From positions 30,074,037 to 30,138,036 of the forward strand of contig OU015525.1 in NCBI GenBank assembly GCA_907165065.1: 64,000 bases of DNA, in the 5' to 3' direction. Within the stretch, counting starts at the first letter, position 1. Every line of letters starts with the position of its first letter. Source of the DNA: Caprimulgus europaeus. Its lineage: Eukaryota; Chordata; Aves; Caprimulgiformes; Caprimulgidae. A program made the position numbers and the translations under genes. Positions 11,672 through 24,100 of this stretch are shown here, piece after piece. The notes beneath the pieces were generated by a model, which worked only from the letters and a program-made list of their open reading frames with translations, did not search any database and was not told the origin of the DNA.

Positions 11672-14600
11672 CTCAATTTGACTCATACCAACAACATGCA
11701 GAAAACTGTCAGGGAATTTCAGCATGTAATTGCCATCCTTTAAACCTTACAGAAAGAGATAATTTGCAATAAGCCCAAACACTTTATAATGGACAGCTGA
11801 AAGACATTCTCATGTCACGTATTTGTCAAGTGCATAAGCATCCTCTCTATGAGAAGTAACGAGCACATTAACAATGTCCACAGTACAGTCTGCCATTACG
11901 TTTCAAATCTGTCTCTATCACAGAAAGTTTTTCCACTGGTTTACTGATTTTCTCCCTCACCAATTTTCTAAAAGGTAATGTAAGAGGCAAGTACAGGAAA
12001 AAGTTCTAGGGATTTCTGTATCTTTTCATGGACAGGCTTATCACATTCTCTAATAAGAAAGTGCAATGCCTACATGTCAGTCTGAGCTTTTTCTCCTCTA
12101 TCAAACACAAGTGCATTCTTGGCTCCTTGGGGAGTGCTTCTGTTTGCTATTATGCTTCCAGATCAACACATCTTCATAGGTCAGGTTTTCTGTCAGCTGG
12201 AAATACAATACAGAGACACCCTGAGGACTTACACTCTTATGCAATGGACTTAAATGATCCAATGTGTTTGAAATAAGCATGGTATAAGTGTCCTGATTTG
12301 TCTGCCAAGAGAGTATCCTAAGATTGAATTCAAAGCTTTTCCATCCCTAAGCTTCATGCTTACATTGAAAGTATCTTTAAAAACAAATTCAGTATTAATA
12401 TACATTTTTGCTCAAGGTCAGAGGCAATTCTGAAAGTTTATTTAGTGTTTTCTCTTTATTGGTATATACATTGTCAAAGGAAGTTTTGTTTCAAAATATA
12501 CATGTTTAGATACAGATACAACCCCAAAAATAGTTATAATAGAGTTAGAATAGAAATTATAATCTAACAATTGTGTTAGAGAATGAGTGTGATTATCCAG
12601 ATATTGAGACTAAAGCCATAGTTGTAACCATAGAGATAAAGCATATTAACCAAGATGTAGTAACTATTTGCTTACCTTGAACCCAGACACTTGCATACTG
12701 TAACTGTAGACAGTGTATAACCATTTTGTAGCATTGTAGCATTGTCAATAGTTATAGCCAGCAACAAGTACAGCTTGTCTGTAACACAGTGAAACATAAA
12801 TATACGACTAAACAAGAAAAAGCAAATGGAAAATTTTAGGACACTTGCAAAAGTGGGCTAAAGGAAAAAGTGTGAGCAGTAAAATCTGCAAGATAAAAAC
12901 AAGAATTTAGAACAAACATGAAAGAGTTTATTTCAGGGCCACATTTTCTTCTCTCTTGTCTTTTATACTGAAAGAGTACACTGTAAAAAATTAAGGATAA
13001 TCCTGCAGAAGAAACAGGAAAGATGCCTGGTAAAAACAAAACAAGTCCTTGTCCCAAAAAGAGGATGAACTATGTTGGGAGCAAATGTGATAACTATTTT
13101 TCTTTTGGGGATGGATATAAGAAGTGTAAAATATATAAGCAGTGACAAGAGAAAGAAGAGCAAGCTAGAACATGCCCATGTTCATTGCAGTTCTCCTTGT
13201 GGGAGTGCATTCAAACTTCATGACCTTTACCTTGGACTGAAAAAATCAAGAGCCGGAGCTGACAGCATTGATCACAGGGTATCAGCTCACTGGTATTGTA
13301 TACTCATGGATAACCTAGATTGTTGAAGATTAAATGTTTTAATATTTATTGATAATAACTGATAATGAGTAAGAAATCAGCTTTAACAATGTGTATTTTT
13401 AATGATTTAATGTCTATCTAGAAAAGTGTTTTCTTGATGTTTGAAAGTGGCCTGGTTTATCAGCCTTTTAGACTCTCCCATGACAATATCTAGTTCCCTA
13501 ATTGACATTGATTATATATAAAAAAATTAGACTTTTTTTTGTTTTTTTCAGTTGCAATATGATCGATCATAAATGTAACACCTTTACATTACTCAGAAAA
13601 GACAAAGAAAGAGTAAAAAGGAGACACACCATTTTATTTCATAGGTGTTAACAAGGAATTTTTCTAAATTATAGCAAATTTAGCAAATTAGCATTGTAGG
13701 TTTCTTTTAGGATCTATGGCGATTAGTAAGGAGAGACAGTGTAGTTCAGGGAAAGTATATGTTTTAATCTCATGTTCAAATATATACTGAATTTATTATT
13801 AGATTTTTACCTTACAAACTATATGACTGAATAGCCAATGAATATGATGGGAGTTTCACATTAGGTCTGTGTAGCTACTCATATGATAAGCACCAAACTC
13901 CAGGTGAGTTAAATCTCCCTCCTGCTAAAAAAGAAATATATCAGAAAGCAAAATCCAGCAGGACCATGAAATACAGGTAGAGCAAGGAACCTGAAGAGAG
14001 CCTTGTCTAGATTTGCTTCTAAATGCTAGGGAGTAACTGGATGAGCATGCACACCCGGACAGAGAGCTGGGTGATGAGGGCCACCATAAATGGCCACGTC
14101 CATTGAAGATGGATAATCATCATAAATGGAAGGAAGGAGAGCGACAGACTGAAAATGATAGATTTCAGAAAAGGTAGACTTAATGCAAATAGAAAGTGTT
14201 AGATGAGCCTCCTGGGAAAAATTAGGAAGCAACGACAGATAAAAGAGAAGCCTAATTCTATAACTGTCTTCATACATTCTTCTGATCAGTAGAATTACAA
14301 ACTACTAAAAATTGTACCATAAAGACTAAAGTTTGTAATATGTGGTTTTCTTTTATCTTTAGTAAAAAAAGTAAACTTGTCTGACTGCATAGGTATTTCT
14401 GTAATAGAAGTGATAAGATCTCAGACTGCACTAAAGGAAAATGTTTTAAAGAAATGTTTGAGAAAATTTTGGTATTTGTCAGATAATCCAGGGTTGATGA
14501 AAATCACATTTGGGTGCCTAAGACACTAGCTGAAATAATATCAGCAACATTAACACTTTTCTATGAGAAGCCACACAGGCAGGTGATATGACAAGGGTCT

Positions 14601-15303
14601 AATTTTTTCAAAGCAAAAGGGATTATTCTATATTAGTCTTCAGATAGATAAAAAAACTGCTGGAGAGGTAAAGGAAATGAGATGTCTTACTTTTTGTCCA
14701 TAATAGATACTAAAAAAAAGTGATGGTGTAAATTTTAGCAAGGGATACTAAGAGCACATATAAAATACCATGATCCTCTGCTGGGATATAAGGCTGGACT
14801 ATAGAACCTTGAAAGGTCAATCCAGCTCTATTTTTCTCTTACTTTACATAGAAAAATAAACCCAAAATATTCACGATATTACTTAAAGGAAGGAAATGGT
14901 TGGAACTGACATGTAAGTGATTAAGATGTGGATGAATTTCCCCAGAGAAATGTTATGGTGAATTGAGGAAACGTAGAGTACTCAGGACAGTAATGCAAAT
15001 AATTTTGCATATGCTTGTGTGTGTTTGTATAAAATTGGTTTCTTCTGCATACGTCTCTAAAACCTGAACTCAAGTGTTGAACTTGAAACTTTGTATCAGA
15101 AACTAGTGGTAGATTATTAATTCATATCTAGGACAAATGCCGATCAGTAGCATAAATTTTCAAAGCAAGCTGTCAAATATGAAAAAAACACACCATTGTT
15201 AAGACTTGCACGTATATGTTTAAAAATTCAGAGATACAAAACAGTTCACTGCCAGACTGAAATATTAATGCATGTTGACAAGAATGAGTTACAGTTGGGT
15301 CTC

Positions 15304-16424
15304 TGTATTGGGTTTGTGTGTCAAGGTTTTGGTAGTGGGGAGTGGGGGGCATAGGGGTGACTTCTGTAAAAGAAGCTGCCAGGAGCTTCCCCCATGTCCT
15401 ACACAGCCAATGCTAGCCAGCTCCAAAATGGACCCACCACTGGCCAAGGTTGAACCAATCAGTAACGCCTCTGTGATAACACAGTTAAGAAAAAAAAGCT
15501 GCACAATTTTTTTGCAGCTAGAGAGAGGAGTGGGAAGATGGGAGAGAAACAATCCTTGCAGACACCAAGGTCAGTGAAGAAGGAAGGGGAGAGGTGCTCC
15601 AGGTGCCAGAGCAGAGATTTCCCCACAACTTATGGTGAAGACCATGGTGAGGAAGGCTGTCCCCTGCAGTCCATGGAGGTCCATGGTGGAGCAGATTACC
15701 ACCTGTAGCCAGTGAAGGACCCCACGCCGGAGCAGTTGGATGCCTGAAGGAGGCTGTGACCCCGTGGGAAACTCACACTGGAGCAGGTTCCTGTCAGGAC
15801 CTGTAGCCCGTGGAGAGAGGAGCTCAAGCTGGAGCAGGTTTGCTGGCAGGACTTGTGACCCCATGGGGGACCTGTGCTGGAGCAGTCTCTTCCTGAAGGA
15901 CTGCCCCCCATGGAAAGGATCCATGCTAAAGCAGTTTGTGAATAGCTGTTGTTCATGGGAAGGACTCACGTTGGAGAAGTTCGTGGAGGACTGTCTCCCA
16001 TGAAAGGGACCCCATGCTGGGGCAGGGGGAGGAGTCATCCCTCTGAGGAGGAAGGAGAGGCAGAAACAACGTGTGAGGAACTGACCCCAACCCCTATTCC
16101 CTGTTCCCCTTGTGCCGCTGGTGGGGAGGTGGTGGAAATCATGAGAGAAGTTAAGCCCAGGAAGAAGGGAAGGGTGGGGAGAGGTGTTTTAACATTTGGT
16201 TTTAATTCTCATTATCCTCTGATCTGATTGGTAATAAATTATTTTTTTTTCCCCCAAGTCGAGTCTGTTTTGCCCATGTCAGCAATCGGTGAGCAATCTC
16301 TCTCTTTCCTTATCTCAACCCACAAGTCTTTTGTTATATTTTTCTCCTCGTCCAGTTGAGGAGAGGGAGGGATAGAGTGAGCTTTGGTGGGCATCTGCCA
16401 TCTAGCCAGGGTCAACCCACCACA
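15304..16424 (+). mobile_element. Solo LTR of an avian endogenous retrovirus (ERVL-like)
   Basis: An LTR of 1121 bp that begins TGTATTGGG and ends ACCACA, i.e. with the usual TG...CA ends. It is flanked by a perfect 5-bp target-site duplication, GTCTC, at 15299-15303 and 16425-16429. A polyadenylation signal AATAAA lies at 16233-16238, followed by a T-rich stretch. About 15650-16035 consists of degenerate modules of 45-51 bp, most containing ctggagcag and a ccatgg-like word. No internal retroviral sequence is attached, so this is a solo LTR left by recombination between the two LTRs of a provirus. The 5-bp duplication fits ERVL-type elements; the family name is not assigned. Intact ends suggest a moderate age. 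Confidence 0.9.
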
Positions 16425-19400
16425 GTCTCACACTGAAATGTAAAACAAAATTGCAGGTCAGTATGGAAGTTAAAATTACTGTTGTCATAATGCCTTCTCC
16501 TTGTAAAGTCATCCTTCAAATAATTATTTATATTTTTTCCCTTTGAATATAGTTTGTTGAAAAAAAACTTGATTTCCACATGAAAAAAAAGTTAGAATTT
16601 TAAGGATGACTATTTTTTCTATCTGACAGAAGTAGATATTTTATGAATTATTAGAAAAAGTGATTGATCTCAAAGGAAAGACCTAACTCAGAGCCAGAAG
16701 CAGATGGAAGAAGACAACGCATTCGTTACTGCACAAACTTCTGAGACAGTTTCCGAGGCCTTAAAAGCAAAACGTGAAGAGATGAGAGATAGCTATTGCA
16801 TAGGGTTACCAGAAATAAATTGTGGTGGGGTTTTTTTTAAAAAAATTGTGTTAATTTTGATTTATAATATGTACACTATTCAACTTTCTCTAAAATCCGT
16901 GTTTCACATCCATAGCTATATTTTAGGCATATTTTCAAACTAAAGTTTTAATATAATGGGAATCTAAGTGCAAATGTTCTGTTCCATTAAATCAGCTTTC
17001 AAAATCTGAGGAGGTTGTATGTGCATATGAAAGAAAATCAAATACTCTTTGATAGAATATCTATGATCTAGGGTGGTTTACGTATCCTGTAATGAATGTG
17101 CTCCTTTGAATATGTGTGCTCCAAATTAACAGACTTCACTCATTTAACAAAAAATTTTTGGAATAAGTATTTTAGACTTGTTATTCTCAGGCATTAATGT
17201 ACCTTTTTTCCATTTAGTGTTGGGCTGCATATACACAGCTAAGCATGTGAGTTTGAAATAACAGTATACTACTTCTAAGAGTGAAATATTGCAGCAAAAT
17301 GGAAAAACAAACATAATTCCTGGGGAAAAAAATCAAGCAATTGTTTAAATACAAAAGGACATTGCCAAAACATTTTTGCAAAATGATGAGAGATTCCCAA
17401 TGGAGAGATTAACAAAAAGATAAGACCGCATTCCAATGTAATAGCATCAAAATATTACAACAGAAGAGTCAATAATAGGAGCCTAAGGTTAATAAAATTT
17501 CCTGATGTAGAGTAGATATGACTGTTGTTGACATAACTGGATTCAAGCAGTAGTGCTCAAGGATTGAGAGTATATCTAATAAATCACCTCACACAAGTAT
17601 TCCTTTAAAAATTGAAAGATCTCATAATCTCCAAACAAAAGATCTAGTCCTCAGTGCCTTTACAGATGCATTACAGGAAATAAAAAAAAAAAGTTATTTG
17701 TTTTTATTAATAAAAATGTTTAAAAGAGGTAGTCTAATAAAAACACCTCATCCACTGTATTACATAAACCATGGGAAGCATATTCAAGTTCAATAGAGAT
17801 GAGAAAGCAAGAAGTGTGAAGTTTAAACAAATCTTTGGTGTCTTTTTTTTTTTCCTTTTCCAATATTTTAATTAAATAGATGAAAACTAGTCCTCTTCGG
17901 TGCTAAAATAAAAGAAAATTTAATTACAAAGGAAAAATTATGAAAAGTAATTTAATCTTAATCTGACAGTGTACTACAGCCTAATGACTATTAATACCAC
18001 TGCTACACTATGGGTACTAATCCATCTAAACAAAGAAAGTACTTGAGCTAAAAATTAAGTGTAGACATACTTGATAAATACTTGTTAATGACAGATTTTA
18101 ATTATTTTTTCCCCTTAATTGAAATATTTTATGATTCTCCTTAGATCAGTGTTTATATTTTTGGAACTTTGCAATTAGCTAGCACTATTTAGGTATTTTG
18201 TAAATAAATAATGTACAGAAACTTCATTCAGAAAAAAAAGGATAGGGAAGAAACATTTTTTGTTATTTTCTGTGCTTTTGGAAATAGTCATATGGGAAGA
18301 ACATCCCTTTGATTTGTTTTTCATACCAAAGCACATGGATACGGTGATTTTTAAATGTACGTAATACCATTAACAAAATAAAAAAAAAGATTGCTAAAAC
18401 ATTAAAGTGAGACTAGAGAGCAATTGTCTCTGAAACTGTGTTGAAATCATTTAGAAATATGTATCATATTATTAATCATCACATTTTTTGTTGTGTATAT
18501 TTAGAGACCTCAGATGTTTTAAGCCCTGGTGCTAAACATTGTACAACCACTTTTTAAAATCTTGAAAGCTAACTGATAAGATACAGCAGATAGATAAGAC
18601 ATAAGCATAAAATGTGGAAAATGGAACGAACAAAAGAAATATTGTCAGATTAATTTTCAGTAATTTAATATGTGTACAATGTTTTTTGATTTGGCATTTT
18701 GGTTTTATATCTTCTCTTATATTTCCTCTTTGGATTTCTCCTCTGAAGGACTTATTTTACAGTAATTTTGTCAATTGTCTTACAATTATTTTCAGAATAT
18801 TTATATTTTATGAGAGATGGGCACAGTGTCATAATGAACAATACACTTAACGGTGGTCTGGTTCTAAGTGAGATAGCACAAAGTCCTCAGAGCATATCCC
18901 TCTTCCTTCATTCCCCTCCCAATGCCCTGCAACAACCATCTCTGTAGCATCTTCTACAGACAGCTGCTCAGAATCACAGCTGCCATGGATTGGCTAATTT
19001 ACATCCCTTGATTTAGTCATAACTCCCTATTGAATGGGACATTTTCAGATATGCATCTAAAAGAGAGAAAAGCAACTCTTAGATTGAGTTGGTACAGTCT
19101 GTCAGGAACTACAACAGCTTCTGTTGCACAGATACTTGTCCTCTGGTTGTGCCAACGTCTTGTTCCCCTTGATGATCCACTCAGATAAAAATTTCACTGA
19201 TCATCTGCCCAGAATAAGAACTACTGGACCACAACATTGATAGTAGTATTAATTGTATCTCAGTATAATTCCTGGCTAATTTTGTTTCCTTTACTTCCTT
19301 TTGTTTGAAAGGGTCAACTCAGAAACTAACTGTCCTGAAAAGGAAAAGCAGACAGTGCCTTTATTTTTCACCTGCTAAGGTCTGTGAAATTTCTGCCAGA

Positions 19401-20155
19401 CATCTCTTATGGAAAAAAAAAAAAACCAAATAAAAATTCCATTACTTCTCCAGAAAGCAGCATCATAGAGTTTTTTTTCCAATCTGTGCTGTTGTTGTGT
19501 TCATCATAGTTTGTATTAACATCAAGAACTGGAAAATTGAGAGCAAACTTCACCATTTTAAGTTTCTCTTGGAAAAAACTTTTTGCACAGTGTCAGCTGC
19601 CAGCACTGGAAGTTTTCACCGCCCCTTCTTTTCTTTGGCGTTTTCAAGAGGCACTTGCCTTTTAAAAATAACACAATGTATAAGATCATTATAAAATGAA
19701 GCATTCAAGTTTTGATGATCTGTTTCCTCTTAATTGACAACTGTGAAAAGCTATAGTAGTGCAGCTGTCATACTCTTACTTGGCAGTTACCTTCCAGAAA
19801 AAGAAATCATTCCTCCGTGCTAGCTAAGTAGTTTTCTGGGGGCACAAATGGGGAAAAGGCTGCAGCCATAGCTTCTTTCAACTTTATGTAAATAACTCTT
19901 TGATTAAGGGAAAAGAATAGATGAAAAATTATTCATGAAGTTGAATTTCATCTGATGCTTCTTCCATACTGCAGATGGAGCAGTTTTGTTGGAAAATTCC
20001 ACTTATTGTGAGCAGCAGTAATAAGTAATTGATTATTATTTAAAATAATAATGGCTATCCATGTATTAGAAAAATTATCAGCTGACTGACTCCTGAAAAT
20101 TATAGAATATTTATGCTGGTATGCACCAGTTTTCAGTTTAATTGGTTCATATAAC
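16425..20155. other. Gene-free AT-rich DNA between two solo LTRs
   Basis: No gene or recognisable retroviral coding sequence. The content is AT-rich with short A and T runs. Because each flanking LTR has its own target-site duplication, this stretch is host DNA and not the inside of a provirus. Confidence 0.65.
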
Positions 20156-21112
20156 TGTGTTGGGTTGGAGGGGGGGTGGTGGTTTTGGTAGTGGGAGAAG
20201 GGGTTACAATGATGGCCCCTACAAGAAGCTTCGTGAAGGTCCCCTGGCTCCAAGGTGGGCCTGCCTCCAGCCCAGGCTAAACCAATTAGCAATAGCGAAA
20301 TGCCTCTTTGAATCAATACTTATGAGGGAAGAATTGGTTTTGAAAAGAAGAAGGAGTGAACCATGAGGAGAGGCTATTGATCTGAACAAAAGAAGATCAT
20401 TGGCCTAAACAAAGAGGACAGTGTCATTGCCAGGAGGAAGGAGGAGGAGGAAGACAGAGAACTTCAGATACACATACCAACCTGCATGGAGTAGGAGAAG
20501 GTAAATGAGGTCCCATACAGCCCATGAAGGTTCAACGGCAGAGCAGATACTCGTGTGTAGGACATGGAGGACTCCAGGCTGGAGCAGAAAGCCGAGCCTG
20601 AGGGCAGTTATGAATTAATTTAGAGACCCCAGAGACGCTCAAGGCCAGAGCAGGGGGAGGAGCTGCACTGGACCAGAGACCCATCTGCAGACTGTGGATG
20701 TCCCCAAGCCAGAGCCGGGAGATGTGCCCGAAGAGGTCTGTGACTCCATGGGAAACCTGTGTTGAAACACTTTTTTCCTGGAGTCTTGAAGCCCACAGGA
20801 GGGATCTTATGCCGGAAAGAGTGGCCTAGGCAAACTGATAACAACTCCCATTCCCTGTCCCCTATGCCACTGAGGAGGAAGAAGGTAGAAAAATTGGGAG
20901 CAAAGTAATTTGAGCCCAGGAGGAAGGAAGGGGTGGGGGGAAGGTGTAAAATGTGGTTGTCTCACTATCTTGCTGTGATGATTGTTAATGAATTAAATTG
21001 ATTTTTCTTCCCCAAGTTGAGTCTTTTTTGCCGGTGACCATAATTGGCAAGTCAGTTCTCCCTGTCCTCATTCCAAACCACAACCCATCATTGTGTTCCT
21101 ATCCCCACCACA
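20156..21112 (+). mobile_element. Second solo LTR of the same avian ERV family
   Basis: An LTR of 957 bp that begins TGTGTTGGG and ends CACCACA, flanked by a perfect 5-bp target-site duplication ATAAC at 20151-20155 and 21113-21117. It shares with the LTR at 15304 the opening, the ttttggtagtggg segment, the aagaagct word, repeated (g)gagcag modules, the ccccaagt-gagtc segment near the right end and the CACCACA terminus. It is shorter and clearly divergent, so it is a different subfamily or an older copy. No internal region is attached, so it is also a solo LTR. Confidence 0.88.
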
Positions 21113-24100
21113 ATAACTTTCCTGCCTTTAATTTGAATTTAGAACATGTGTAGTGTAGTTATTTAGGACAACTTAATTTATTTTTCAGGGTTTTTTTTAA
21201 TTAACTTCCATATCCTTATTTTTCAAATCAAATAGCAAATCGTGATTCTGTTGCTGTTTGGTGAAGAATACTGAAAACCAAATGCAACTTTTGAGTGAAT
21301 AAGCAGTCCATAAGCAACCAGTCAGAGAAGAATTTGTCAGGTAGCATCTGAATGATGCTATTAATTCAGATGAATATTCGGATGAAATAGTTCATATTTT
21401 GAGATCATTAAACAATACATAGGAAATGCACTATGTAAAGGGTTCCGAACGTAAAAACTTTCAGTTTACATCATGTATTACATTCTATTTGCCCTCTCAG
21501 GTTCTGTGATGGCTTCTTTTTATTTATGTTATTTCTAAAAAGACTAGCCATAAAAGCAAGCATTCCAGGTGTGAACTGAGTATAAAGAGATGTCATTATG
21601 ACTGTGGAACACTGTAGGAAGTCTGACTAAGAAGAAATTAATCCTCATTCTACACCCTACTAATCTCATTGAAGGGTCAAGATTACAGGCCACAAAAGAC
21701 ACGTCTATGAAACCATAAACGATTCAATTGCTGATTATTTTAACAGATAAAGTAGAAAAGAGGAAAAGAACTAAATCCTTGAGAAATGAGACTTGAGAGT
21801 GGCAGAATGAAAAACAGAACAGAAAAAGGTCACAGAAACTGACATGAGTAAGGACTACTGGATACAAGAAAAAGTAAAAGAAAACTGAAAGTGGGATTTC
21901 TTGATGTAGAATCCCTGCATAAGCAATTGGAAAAATAATAAATAGAGAAAAACTTTTTCTGAGGGAAATATATCTTCATTTGTTTTACTATTACTGTTTG
22001 AACCTATTAGCTATATTACTGGAAGTCGTACCATGGAATAAAGAGTGTGAAATCCTAAACTCATACTGTAGGCCATGGAGCTCAATTAAAAATAAATCCT
22101 GGATGACAGGCAAAAGTCTCAAAATAATAGGAGAGTTAAATTTCCTAATGTCATTATGTCATAAAACGAGTTAGAAAATAATTATCAGCCATGGTAAAAA
22201 ATAGTTCTGAATCAGCCATCTCTTGAATCAGCAAAAGGTGTCTCTGCTTGGAAATGAGGCTTAATGCTAGGTGGAAAAAACTTAGGGAGGGTAGTTTCTT
22301 CACTTCCCTGCTGTGGGAAGCCTGTACGTTACATATCATGTATGTCTGAACAAAGAAATTTAAACAGGGTTAATGCAGTGTACCAAATTTTATTTTATTT
22401 TAAATGAAATTTCTAGACAATGCAATAATATAAACCAGAAAAATCAGATAAATAGAATTCATAATATACATGTAATGGCTGCAATTTGTCACATTTTCAT
22501 GAGCTGCATTATTCTAAGCATATGATCAATTTAAGTGGTGCACAGAGACAATTTAGGCCCTCAGACCCCACCGGAAACTTCTCAATCTTTTGAGACACAT
22601 TCAACCAAATTTAAATAATGGATAAAAGTGGAAAAGATAATTAAGTTCCTACAAGCTATGTGAAGGCTAGCAGATAGTGAGAGTAACTCAGATCAGCGAA
22701 CTGAGGAAAAGGAAATATAATTCATTAGTAATAGAGGTGGTCAGCCAGTGAGGGTAGTCATAGCAATGCTCTTCCCTGCTTCATGGGACCACCAAAGAAG
22801 ACACAAGATCAGCTGGAGTTAATCTGGTGGGAAGTAAGAGATAGAGAACATGAACTAAAAGGTAAACTGAATTAATCAATTTCCACAGCTTACCAAACAA
22901 TTCACTCTTCTGTGAAAGAATAAAACCTATGGTTCCTGAGAGCAGATTGCTTTTGCATCTCTGAGTTTACACTGAAAAGCAGCTTTACCTTTAATGCTAT
23001 GAACCTGAAAGTAGGGTAGGGGACCTTGACATTCATGTCTCATTTGGAGACACTATGACTGCTAATGTCTGCAGCTAGAGGAGCAGCCCACACCCCTCCA
23101 CACCTGGCTGCAGACTATTGATCATACGTTGTCCCTTCCCTTCTCCATAGGTGGTATATTCAATCACCAGGTGGGTCAGACAACCACAGAGACTTTCACA
23201 TTGCAAAAAAATGCAGAGATGTAAAAAGGAATGAGAGAAGTACCACAGCTACTAATGAAAGCAGACTTATCAACATTTACTTTTTTTCGCTTAATTTAGG
23301 TTTGATCCAAAGTTAACAGAAAACAGAGGAGAAAGCTTCTTTGAATTTTACTGGAGTTTGGAGCAGCCCAGTACTTTTCTTCATATCTCATAATACATCT
23401 CTGGTTCCTATTTTTAGCGCACATCTACAATGCCTCTCTCACCTTTAGAACGCAACTGAGCTAAGTCTGAAACGTCTATTGGGTGAGGTCCTTATTCACA
23501 GCAGTTTTCAAAGTCCTTATTTACTTCACCGTTGAAACATGCTCGCATTTTTGAGAAAGCCTGTAATCCAAAGTTAAAGTGGATTGCTTTGTACATTCAA
23601 CATTTATAGTTCTCAGAAGTCTCTACCAACGGTAGTGTCACAACAATGGCTGCTGACTGTCTACAGCAATACTGTTCACTTAAGGTCAATCATATATTAC
23701 AAATTTAAGATAAATTGTAGTGTTAGGAAACTATGTAAAAGCAGTATTTAAGATTACAAATGAACTTCAGCTTTTTAAAATGTAAGGCAAAGAAAAATAA
23801 AAGTGAGTATATCTGAAAGAATATGAAAGGGGATGCACACAGAACTTGATCTTACTTTCATTATCTATGTGGATCAGGAACAACATAGATGAAATCTGTT
23901 GAATTATATATGACTTTTCAGTCTTCAGATATCAGATATTTTACCCTGATTCTGTTTCAGCAGGGAACTCATAGGATTTGACCAGACATACATGATCAAG
24001 TACATTCCTATGAAATATTCATAGTTTCATATAGCATTAATGTTCTTCAGGGACTGAATGAATAAAAAATGATCACACACTTCAAAAAATTGTCTAGGAA

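Larger units (their letters stand above)
8139..15303. other. Gene-free AT-rich DNA
   Basis: Seven kilobases without a recognisable gene, transposon or RNA gene. Homopolymers occur at about 10801-10820 (T) and 11412-11430 (A). A cluster of homeodomain-type sites at 11616-11671 is listed separately. Open frames up to 84 codons (for example at 12028, 13072 and 14026) show no domain, signal peptide or coherent composition. Confidence 0.55.

Noticed and set aside
15571-16038. 155-codon minus-strand frame, with overlapping frames on both strands
   Set aside because: It lies wholly inside the solo LTR and arises from the repeated 45-51-bp modules. It has no coding features of its own.
15304-21112. 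The two LTRs as the ends of one provirus
   Set aside because: Each LTR has its own 5-bp duplication (GTCTC and ATAAC), they differ in length and sequence, and the DNA between them shows no retroviral content.
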